15,416 nt of DNA from an uncultured Psychrobacillus sp. (lineage in GTDB: Bacteria; Bacillota; Bacilli; Bacillales_A; Planococcaceae), in NCBI GenBank assembly GCA_934234185.1, contig CAKQHO010000080.1, forward strand, positions 1 through 15,416, in the 5' to 3' direction. Positions 7,050 through 12,596 of this stretch are shown here, piece after piece (the first letter of the stretch is position 1; every line of letters starts with the position of its first letter). The position numbers and the translations under genes were made by a program. A model generated the notes under the pieces. It made no database searches. It saw nothing but the letters and a program-made list of their open reading frames with translations, and was not told the DNA's origin.

Positions 7050-7565
7050 TTGCTTGATTTAGAAAAGCTAGAACAAATCATTGAAGAGCATACTGACTCA
7101 ATGATTCGTTTAGCTTATTACTACGTGAAGGATGTTCATATAGCAGAAGATATTGTTCAAGAGGTTTTTATAAAGTTTTACCACTCAAATAGTCTTTATG
7201 AAGAAAGAGGACAATTGAAGGCGTATCTTTCAAGGCTTGTAATGAACAAAAGTAAGGACTTTTTGAAGAGCTGGGCTTTTAGAAAAGTACAGATTCAACA
7301 AAAAATCTCATTAGTAGCAAAGAAAAAAAGAAATATGCTTATTCAAAGGGATGAGCAGGAGCTGGTTGGAGAAGCAATTTTAAAGCTGCCAATTAAACAC
7401 AGAGAGGTTCTAATGTATTATTACTTTGAAGAACTAATGATAGCAGAAATTGCGAATATATTAGAAATACCTGAAGGAACTGTCAAAACAAGACTGCGTA
7501 GAGGTAAGGAGCTATTAAAGCCAGAGCTCACTACTATTGAATGGGAGGCGCTCTTAAATGAATAA
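7050..7565 (+). CDS. ECF-family RNA polymerase sigma factor
   Basis: A 171-residue ECF (sigma-70 group 4) factor. Region 2 spans about residues 10-75, with the core-binding helix DSMIRLAYYYVKDVHIAEDI and VQEVFIKFYHS. Region 4 spans about 110-160, with LPIKHREVLMYYYFEELM and the helix-turn-helix IANILEIPEGTVKTRLRRGK. Regions 1 and 3 are absent, as usual for ECF factors. A TTG start at 7050 is chosen because AAAGGGGAGG (7035-7044) lies 5 nt upstream. The alternative GTG at 7032 has only GGGAGG 12 nt away and would add six residues. It overlaps the next gene by 8 nt, a coupling typical of sigma/anti-sigma pairs. It should direct transcription of an envelope or stress regulon while released from its membrane partner. 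Confidence 0.85.
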   Translation: MLDLEKLEQIIEEHTDSMIRLAYYYVKDVHIAEDIVQEVFIKFYHSNSLYEERGQLKAYLSRLVMNKSKDFLKSWAFRKVQIQQKISLVAKKKRNMLIQRDEQELVGEAILKLPIKHREVLMYYYFEELMIAEIANILEIPEGTVKTRLRRGKELLKPELTTIEWEALLNE

Positions 7566-8247
7566 TTATATTCCAAAGGAAGTTAGGGATTTATCCAGTA
7601 GTAAAGCTAACGTAAAGAAAAACGTGTTTGAGCAAATTGAATCTCCAAGAAAGCCAAGAATTAGATGGCACTATCCCATTATAGCGGCAGTACTGAGTGC
7701 CAGTGTGCTTATATTTCTCTCTCATCAGGTTTTGGACAACTTTAGCCAAACTTCTGCTACTCCAGTCGAAAATTTGCAGGAGATAGCCGTTACTCCACCT
7801 GAAAATCTAGAAGGAATTACTGCAGAAGAAACAGTGGAAGTAGAAAACTATTTAGAGTTTACGATTCAATCCCACCAAATCGGCAAGGAGCTTAATCATT
7901 CCGATCAAGAATCAGGGTGGAAAATTTCAAACGATAACGAGAGTGTAATTTATTGTGACCTATTACTAACGGTGACGAATCTATCAGAAAGAGAACTTTT
8001 CGAGTCTGATGAATTTATTAAGATTAAACTCTATCATGATAATCGAACAGAATACTCTGCCCATACAGTCTTTGAAAGATTGGATAGAAATCAGTTTAGC
8101 GGTCTGAATGACTCAATCGTAAAGCCTGAACAAACGAGAATTATCCATTATATTGCCTCAATACCAAAAGAGATTGAAACAGACGGGAAACCTCTTAGGG
8201 CTATTATTTCAGTGAATGAAGAGACTTATGAGTATATAATTAGATAG
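7558..8247 (+). CDS. Probable single-pass membrane anti-sigma factor
   Basis: A 229-residue protein with a short cytoplasmic N-terminus (1-35), one transmembrane helix (about 38-58, YPIIAAVLSASVLIFLSHQV) and a 170-residue extracytoplasmic domain. Its start codon lies within the last 8 nt of the sigma gene, so the two are translationally coupled; this context is the main evidence for an anti-sigma role. The cytoplasmic part lacks the H-x3-C-x2-C zinc motif, placing it with RsiX/RsiV-like rather than zinc anti-sigma proteins. The outer domain has a beta-rich core (CDLLLTVTNLSERELFESDE) resembling immunoglobulin-like extracellular domains of Bacillota. Release would need signal-dependent proteolysis, as known for this class. 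The outer-domain family was not identified with certainty. Confidence 0.7.
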   Translation: MNNYIPKEVRDLSSSKANVKKNVFEQIESPRKPRIRWHYPIIAAVLSASVLIFLSHQVLDNFSQTSATPVENLQEIAVTPPENLEGITAEETVEVENYLEFTIQSHQIGKELNHSDQESGWKISNDNESVIYCDLLLTVTNLSERELFESDEFIKIKLYHDNRTEYSAHTVFERLDRNQFSGLNDSIVKPEQTRIIHYIASIPKEIETDGKPLRAIISVNEETYEYIIR

Positions 8248-8260
8248 CTGATTAATAGAT

Positions 8261-8429
8261 AAGAAAGTATAATTTAATGCAGGTGTTGTCTAGCTCCAGC
8301 GCCTTGCTCCTCTAGGGTCAACAGGATGTTGGTCAGGAAAACGTTGTCACACGATGTGACAACGTTTTCCTTCCGTGTTTACGTCCTCATTTGCTTGTCG
8401 GGGCAGAATAGGCACTTGCGCTTTTCTTA
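8261..8429. repeat. Dispersed repeat, copy 1 (about 169 bp)
   Basis: It runs from AAGAAAGTATA to CGCTTTTCTTA and matches the element at 15069-15244 along its whole length, apart from an AT-rich linker and the hairpin centre. The core holds TCTAGCTCCAGCGCC, GGGTCAACAGGATG, TCCTTCCGTGTTTACGTC and TTGCTTGTCGGGGCAG. At the centre is a perfect 17-bp hairpin (8335-8371) with a 3-nt loop. Repeats of the form GTCTAGCTCCAGCGCC...GCGCTTTTCTT are, from memory, common between Bacillaceae genes. It encodes no protein and sits 13 nt after the sigma operon. Confidence 0.85.
8335..8371. repeat. Perfect 17-bp hairpin in repeat copy 1
   Basis: AGGAAAACGTTGTCACA (8335-8351) and its exact complement (8355-8371) flank the loop CGA. 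No T-run follows, so it is not a rho-independent terminator of usual form, though it would protect an upstream 3' end. In copy 3 only the outer 8 bp and the tip keep pairing. Confidence 0.85.
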
Positions 8430-8467
8430 TAAATGCTATCAATAAACATATATACTGAGGTGAAATC

Positions 8468-9616
8468 ATGAATAACTTAACGAATGACTTATTAGAATGG
8501 GCGGTTCATCATAGAAGATATTTGCATGAAAACCCAGAGCTATCTGGAAGGGAATATAACACATGTACATATATTAGAGGGATTTTAGAAGAGCTAGGCG
8601 TGACATTACTTCCTTGCACGGAGCCGAGCACGATTGGTTATGTAAAAGGAACAGTAGGAGATAAAACGATTGCGTTGCGTGCAGATATTGATGCTTTACC
8701 TATTCAAGAAGAAGGAGATAAGCAATGTCTTTCTAAGGTTCCTGGAATCTCACATAGCTGTGGTCACGACGGCCATACTGCTGTACTGCTTTCTGTAGTC
8801 AAATGGGTGATGGAGAACAGAGAAAAGGTGAAACATAATATTGTTTTCATTTTTCAATCCTGTGAAGAAATTTCGCCTAGTGGAGCAGAAAAGCTTGTGA
8901 AAGAAGGGGTATTGGAGCAGGTAGACGAGATATTCGGTCTCCATCTTATGTCTGATGAGCCGAAGGGAAAAATTATACTGAAAACAGGAGAGTTTATGGG
9001 TTCTTCAGATGATTTTGTGATTACGGTTCAAGGAAAGGGGGGGCATGCAGCTTTTCCTCAAGATACGGTGGACCCTACCTATATTGCTGCCCATATAATC
9101 ATTGCTCTCCAGGCTATTGTAGGGAGGAGGATTAACCCGGTGGCTTCATCTGTTATTTCTGTTGGACAGGTGACAGCTGGCAGCAGTACAAATATCATTC
9201 CGGACAAGGCGATGATTACAGGCACATTTCGAACCTTCTCTAATGATATAAGAGAAAGCATGATGAAGGAGATAAAACAACTTGTTGAGCAAATGTGTCT
9301 TACATTCGGAGCGACAGGAACAGTAAACTTTATTATAGGAACACCACCAGTTGTGAACAACGTAGATATAACCAATAAATTACTTCATTTATTTAAAGAG
9401 GCTTATCCTACTCGTGTAATTGAAAAGGATAAACCCATTATGGTTGCAGAGGATTTTGCCTATTACTTAGAAAAAATACCAGGCAGCTATTATCATATTG
9501 GGATGCAAGGGGAAAAGAGTCAGTATCCTCACCATCATCCTAAATTTGATATAGACGAGGAAGAGCTTGGTACTGCAATTGACTCATTATTAACGATTGT
9601 AACTAGCTACCATTAA
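8468..9616 (+). CDS. M20D-family metallo-amidohydrolase (aminoacylase/hippurate hydrolase type)
   Basis: A 382-residue M20D peptidase-family enzyme. The metal-site motifs are in order: RADIDALPIQEE (71-82), SCGHDGHTA (97-105, C98 and H100), CEE (132-134, E133/E134), H159 in GLHLM, and H356 in the HHP motif near the end. The lid/dimerisation domain begins at about 180 with GKGGHAAFPQDTVDP. These enzymes remove N-acyl groups from amino acids or related amides in the cytoplasm using one or two metal ions. The canonical FQPAEE reads FQSCEE here, replacing Pro-Ala with Ser-Cys beside the catalytic glutamate. The start has GAGGTG 5 nt upstream. It overlaps the stop of the convergent small membrane gene by 4 nt. 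Substrate unknown; the YxeP/YtnL/AmhX group is the nearest by motif. Confidence 0.88.
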   Translation: MNNLTNDLLEWAVHHRRYLHENPELSGREYNTCTYIRGILEELGVTLLPCTEPSTIGYVKGTVGDKTIALRADIDALPIQEEGDKQCLSKVPGISHSCGHDGHTAVLLSVVKWVMENREKVKHNIVFIFQSCEEISPSGAEKLVKEGVLEQVDEIFGLHLMSDEPKGKIILKTGEFMGSSDDFVITVQGKGGHAAFPQDTVDPTYIAAHIIIALQAIVGRRINPVASSVISVGQVTAGSSTNIIPDKAMITGTFRTFSNDIRESMMKEIKQLVEQMCLTFGATGTVNFIIGTPPVVNNVDITNKLLHLFKEAYPTRVIEKDKPIMVAEDFAYYLEKIPGSYYHIGMQGEKSQYPHHHPKFDIDEEELGTAIDSLLTIVTSYH

Positions 9617-9822
9617 CTCTTTTTTTGCTCCTTAAAGTTCTCTACAATAACGAAAGTGCATACAATTACAGTGAAAATTAAGGCAAGAATCAGTGCATGA
9701 GTTAGTGCATGATAGGACCCTTCAACTGCGGAATATCCAAACATAGAAATAATAGGAACTAATATTAATACAGAAAAAAAGTATATAGCTATCGTCACAA
9801 CAAACGGGATAAATAATTTCAT
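9613..9822 (-). CDS. Small two-helix membrane protein, unknown function
   Basis: A 69-residue protein with two predicted transmembrane helices (about residues 4-26, PFVVTIAIYFFSVLILVPII, and 41-61, ALILALIFTVIVCTFVIVE) and a basic C-terminus (NFKEQKKS). The connecting loop is short and holds two histidines and a glutamate (SAVEGSYHALTH). AGGGGAG lies 8 nt upstream of ATG 9822; a TTG at 9840 in the same frame lies within or ahead of that site. It overlaps the M20D gene tail-to-tail by 4 nt and has no clear operon partner. I do not recognise the family. Confidence 0.65.
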   Translation of the reverse strand: MKLFIPFVVTIAIYFFSVLILVPIISMFGYSAVEGSYHALTHALILALIFTVIVCTFVIVENFKEQKKS

Positions 9823-9841
9823 TATTGTTTCTCCCCTCAAT

Positions 9842-10154
9842 TTAATATTTTCGAAGGGGTATCGCTATTTGGCAATTGGATACCTCTTTTTCATGTAAAA
9901 AACTTATTAAATAGACCTCCATTAAAAAAATACCCTTTTCGAAAGCGCCACGTTCTTCTCTCTTTTTAAGACGGATTTGATTTAACTCCTCAATAGTTGC
10001 CTCATAAATTGACAGGGAAGAATTGAATCAGCTCTAAAGCATATGAAAGCTCCTCTAATGCCCCGCTTCTGTTGGTCGCTGTAGAAGCATGGCTTTTAGA
10101 ATCTGTTATTTCTGGGATAAGATCTATAATGGAATTGAATACCTATTTTTCCAT
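9842..10154 (-). pseudogene. Decayed HisE/MazG-like (phosphoribosyl-ATP pyrophosphohydrolase-like) gene
   Basis: On the minus strand, two frames together recall the small Bacillota protein that usually reads M-x-x-Y-N-K-L-V-R-D-x-I-P-E-I at its start and ends in an IEE..IR..K..ERG.F..RIFL motif. The first part reads VFNSIIDLIPEITDSK then GALEELSYALELIQF (about 10141 down to 10026). After a +1 frameshift near 10005-10025 it reads SIYEATIEELNQIRLKKREE and RGAFEKGIFLMEV (to about 9914). A TAG follows the third codon after ATG 10154. The central stretch rich in K, L and E that normally separates the two parts is missing. Nonsense codon, deletion and frameshift together show a dead gene. The family call rests on my recall of motifs. 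Confidence 0.6.
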
Positions 10155-10183
10155 TAATTATATCGAAAGAGAGAAAGGAGAAT

Positions 10184-10218
10184 CAAGTAAAAAAGGCATT
10201 TTTTAACTTATTTACTTG
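10184..10218. repeat. 8-bp inverted repeat upstream of the GGDEF gene
   Basis: CAAGTAAA (10184-10191) and TTTACTTG (10211-10218) are exact complements around a 19-nt AT-rich loop, about 70 nt before the diguanylate cyclase start. It may be an operator, or chance in an AT-rich region. Confidence 0.4.
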
Positions 10219-10286
10219 TAAACTCTCTCAATTGGATTGAATTATGATACATTGAAAGTAAATAAACGCGATAGAGGTATAACACT

Positions 10287-11837
10287 TTGCAAAGTCAATT
10301 AACTCCCTACATTACACTTATTTGTGCATCTGGTGTTTTAAATTTGTATTTAGGTGCCTCCGCTTATCTGAAGCGTAACAACTATACTAATATTTTACGA
10401 TATTTTCTGCTGAATATTGCTAGTACTACTCTTTATTGTTTTAGTGCCGCTTTAGGCCTCCTTTCAACTGATCTCGATCAAATAAAGCTTTGGACGACTG
10501 TTCAATATCTCGGCATAGCGGTTGCACCACCATTAGGCTTGCTATTTGTCATGGAATATCTAGGGATAAAGGTTACCAAAAGAAGGCTGCTTCTCTTACT
10601 TATTATTCCTGCCATTACGTTATTTATGGTGGCAACAAATGATTATCACAGCCTCCACTATCGAGTGCTTGAAATTCACCCTACGTTAGGGGCTCCATTC
10701 ACTTATCAAGAAATTGGCTTATGGTATACAATCCATGGGGCATTTATATTCAGCTGTATGCTAATAGGCTTCTTTCTGACAATATCTCGCTGGAAGGAGA
10801 CAGCAAAGGCATACCGATTGCAACTCTTGTCATTAACATTTGGGCAGCTTGTGCCAATGGTTACAGCCTTTGTATATTTACTAGGCCTGACTCCAGAGGG
10901 AATCGATCCGGTTCCAATGGTATTATGGCTGTCCTCTCTCTTTTATCTATGGTCTATTGGGTCTTCTCGATTATTTACTGTTATGCCGATTGCTAAGGAT
11001 AAGATATTTAATAGTATCAATGACGGGGTAATGGTTCTGGATGAAAATAATCGAATCATTGAATTTAACCAAGCCTGTAAGAATATGTTTCCTCACCTCA
11101 CAAAAACATTGTTTGGAACAAATGTAGAACTGGTCTGGCATGAGCTTACGGGTGAACACTTTACATTTCATTTGAATAAAGAAGAAAAGAAAGAGATTAC
11201 ATTGACAAGTGAAAGGGGCAATCTTATTTATCAGGTAAGAACCTCTCCCCTCAAGCTATCTAAAAATGCTGATGGTCTACTCATTATTTTCTCTGATATG
11301 ACAGAGTTAAAAGAGCTACAGGGGAGATTGGAGTATCAAGCCTATTATGATGAGCTAACGGACATTTTAAATCGTCGAGCATTTTTTCTGCAGTGTGAAA
11401 TAGCTTTGAAAGAAGCAAAAAATAGAAAAGATCCATATACACTGCTATTAATAGATGTAGATCATTTTAAAAATGTAAATGACACGTTTGGTCACCTGGT
11501 TGGAGATCAGCTGCTTTATCATATTGCAAAGGCAAGCAAAGAACATTTACCAGAGGACATTCTTTTCGCTAGATATGGTGGGGAAGAGTTTGTATTAGGT
11601 ATAAGAGGTTACGGTTTAGAGGAAAGTGTTACATTAGCAACTAATTTAAGAGAATATATAGAGCGGAATCCATTCCATTTATCTGATGGGATATACATAC
11701 AGATAACCATAAGTATAGGGTTGGCTGAAATGTCCCAAGAGAATAATGAAACGATCCATACACTTTTGCACAGAGCAGATCAAGCATTATATGTTGCGAA
11801 GGAGAATGGGCGAAATAGAGTGAGTATCTATAGGTGA
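10287..11837 (+). CDS. Membrane diguanylate cyclase: 7TM sensor, PAS, GGDEF
   Basis: A 516-residue protein with seven predicted transmembrane helices (about 8-230) of the 7TM histidine-kinase-sensor kind, a PAS domain (about 235-345, starting DKIFNSINDGVMVLDENNRI), a linker helix and a C-terminal GGDEF domain (about 350-516). The active-site motif is intact: RYGGEEF (429-435), with DVDHFKNVNDTFGH (390-403) upstream. It should condense two GTP into cyclic di-GMP at the inner membrane face, controlling motility or biofilm. The allosteric RxxD inhibitory site is absent: the equivalent residues 422-425 are PEDI. It uses a TTG start with AGAGGT 8 nt upstream. A strong hairpin follows the stop codon. 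The signal sensed is unknown. Confidence 0.9.
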   Translation: MQSQLTPYITLICASGVLNLYLGASAYLKRNNYTNILRYFLLNIASTTLYCFSAALGLLSTDLDQIKLWTTVQYLGIAVAPPLGLLFVMEYLGIKVTKRRLLLLLIIPAITLFMVATNDYHSLHYRVLEIHPTLGAPFTYQEIGLWYTIHGAFIFSCMLIGFFLTISRWKETAKAYRLQLLSLTFGQLVPMVTAFVYLLGLTPEGIDPVPMVLWLSSLFYLWSIGSSRLFTVMPIAKDKIFNSINDGVMVLDENNRIIEFNQACKNMFPHLTKTLFGTNVELVWHELTGEHFTFHLNKEEKKEITLTSERGNLIYQVRTSPLKLSKNADGLLIIFSDMTELKELQGRLEYQAYYDELTDILNRRAFFLQCEIALKEAKNRKDPYTLLLIDVDHFKNVNDTFGHLVGDQLLYHIAKASKEHLPEDILFARYGGEEFVLGIRGYGLEESVTLATNLREYIERNPFHLSDGIYIQITISIGLAEMSQENNETIHTLLHRADQALYVAKENGRNRVSIYR

Positions 11838-11846
11838 TGAGAGGCA

Positions 11847-11896
11847 TTTTAGAGAGGGGCTAGCGATGCTAGTCCCTCTGTAGATTATCTCTAAAA
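11847..11896 (+). terminator. Nested hairpins after the GGDEF gene
   Basis: AGAGGGGCTAGC (11853-11864) pairs with GCTAGTCCCTCT (11868-11879) over 12 bp with one G-U pair and a 3-nt loop. TTTTAGAGA (11847-11855) also pairs exactly with TCTCTAAAA (11888-11896). The two pairings compete for 11853-11855. No T-run follows the inner stem, so termination efficiency is uncertain. Confidence 0.55.
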
Positions 11897-11927
11897 ACAA
11901 GGTCAATGAGGCCCGAGTGCCTCCTCT

Positions 11928-11979
11928 GCCGTCCTGCACTTGCTTGTCGGGGCAGAGATAGGCACTTGTGCTTTTCTTA
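11928..11979. repeat. 3' fragment of the dispersed repeat, copy 2
   Basis: From about 11931, GTCCT...TTGCTTGTCGGGGCAG, ATAGGCACTTG and GCTTTTCTTA match the last 50 nt of copies 1 and 3. The 5' two-thirds, including the central hairpin, are missing. It ends 8 nt from the stop codon of the small secreted peptide gene. The GCAC-TT-GTGC hairpin (11962-11971) may end that transcript. Confidence 0.75.
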
Positions 11980-11986
11980 TTGAAAA

Positions 11987-12121
11987 TTAACGCCAAAGGC
12001 ATGGTCCAGCAAATCCACATCCATGAATATAATCTGGATTTTCAGCACTTACTGCAGATCCGCCGAAAATTAATGCAGCAAAAAACAAAGTAGAAATAGC
12101 AATCTTTTTCCCTTTTTTCAT
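11987..12121 (-). CDS. Small secreted peptide precursor, two-cysteine mature peptide
   Basis: A 44-residue product with a textbook signal peptide: basic start MKKGKK, a hydrophobic core (residues 7-21, IAISTLFFAALIFGG) and a signal peptidase I site SAVSA after residue 26. The predicted mature peptide has 18 residues, ENPDYIHGCGFAGPCLWR, with C35 and C41 able to close a seven-residue disulfide loop (CGFAGPC) and an aromatic-basic end. The start is well supported by AAAGGAGTGA on the minus strand, its GGAG core 8 nt upstream. Size, export and tight control region suggest a pheromone-like signalling peptide or a small bacteriocin; no family is recognised. No transporter or receptor gene adjoins. 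A remnant two-helix membrane gene lies 0.2 kb away on the other strand. Coding status is inferred from the signal peptide, ribosome binding site and promoter. Confidence 0.75.
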   Translation of the reverse strand: MKKGKKIAISTLFFAALIFGGSAVSAENPDYIHGCGFAGPCLWR

Positions 12122-12147
12122 ATTTGTCACTCCTTTCAGAATTTTTA

Positions 12148-12178
12148 AACTACAATTAAATGATAAATTTAACTACAA
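12148..12178. promoter_or_regulatory. Two direct repeats over the peptide-gene promoter
   Basis: AACTACAA occurs at 12148-12155 and again at 12171-12178, a 23-bp period; on the minus strand both read TTGTAGTT followed by T/A bases. One lies between the predicted -35 and -10 boxes, the other near the transcription start. Same-face spacing of about two helical turns suits a dimeric regulator binding direct repeats. Confidence 0.5.
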
Positions 12179-12189
12179 CTTTACTGCAA
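12160..12189 (-). promoter_or_regulatory. Probable promoter of the secreted-peptide gene
   Basis: On the minus strand TTGCAG (complement of 12184-12189), 18 nt, TATCAT (complement of 12160-12165, 5 of 6). It would start transcription near 12153, giving a leader of about 30 nt with the ribosome binding site. Confidence 0.45.
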
Positions 12190-12344
12190 TCAACCGAAAG
12201 AACCTTTTCCATAAATGGTAAAAAATAAATGCGTAACGAAGAAGTTATACATAAATTGGATATTTGATGATAAAATGTCATTATATCTGTAGATGTTGAA
12301 TAATGTTAGCTATTTTGTCGAATTCTTATATAGGAGAGAATACA

Positions 12345-12540
12345 ATGTTTAATACAAAATCATTACTGCTACGCTCTTCATACTAAGCTATTACTTTACC
12401 ATCAGCTACTTTGAAAAATTAAGATGAGGAGCGGTAGCGAAGAAAATTGCCCATAATTATAAACTATAGGAACAGCTAGTTTTGGAATAGGTATTATACT
12501 GTTAATCTTTATGATTCTCTTAGGTATGGAGAACTTTTAG
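12345..12540 (+). pseudogene. Decayed small two-helix membrane protein gene
   Basis: ATG 12345 follows GGAGAG and opens only 13 codons (ending at TAA 12384). Switching frame at about 12359 gives a hydrophobic stretch ITATLFILSYYFTISYFEKL, then TGA (12425), then GAVAKKIAHNYKL and TAG. A third frame from 12466 gives IGTASFGIGIILLIFMILLG and MENF before TAG 12538. Joined, these look like one roughly 60-residue protein with two transmembrane helices and a basic connecting loop, broken by two frameshifts and one stop. It diverges from the secreted peptide gene, so it might have been a partner such as an immunity or sensor protein; that is inference. No homologue is recognised. Confidence 0.5.
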
Positions 12541-12596
12541 GATATTGAAAATCTAGAATGCAATTAGCTGAAAAAGCCTGAAATGAGGTGTTTCGC

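Noticed and set aside
8335..8371. Hairpin read as the rho-independent terminator of the sigma operon
   Set aside because: The stem is perfect, but no T-run follows on either strand, and it belongs to a repeat present elsewhere.
9850..9894. GGGGTATC...GATACCTC-TTTTT hairpin on the plus strand as terminator of the M20D gene
   Set aside because: It lies about 240 nt past the M20D stop, beyond the convergent small membrane gene, and falls in the tail of the pseudogene frame; the stem has a mismatch. Not firm enough to list.
12148..12178. Direct repeats read as an AgrA/ComE (LytTR) binding site
   Set aside because: The period is near that of LytTR sites, but the bases do not match the LytTR consensus well and no LytTR gene is in the window. 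Kept only as unassigned repeats.
12469..12484. Possible SOS (LexA) box GGAAC-AGCTA-GTTTTG upstream of the helicase fusion
   Set aside because: The Bacillus LexA box needs CGAAC-N4-GTTYG; here the spacer is 5 nt and the outer bases differ. It also lies inside the decayed membrane gene. No better SOS box was seen in 12300-12597.
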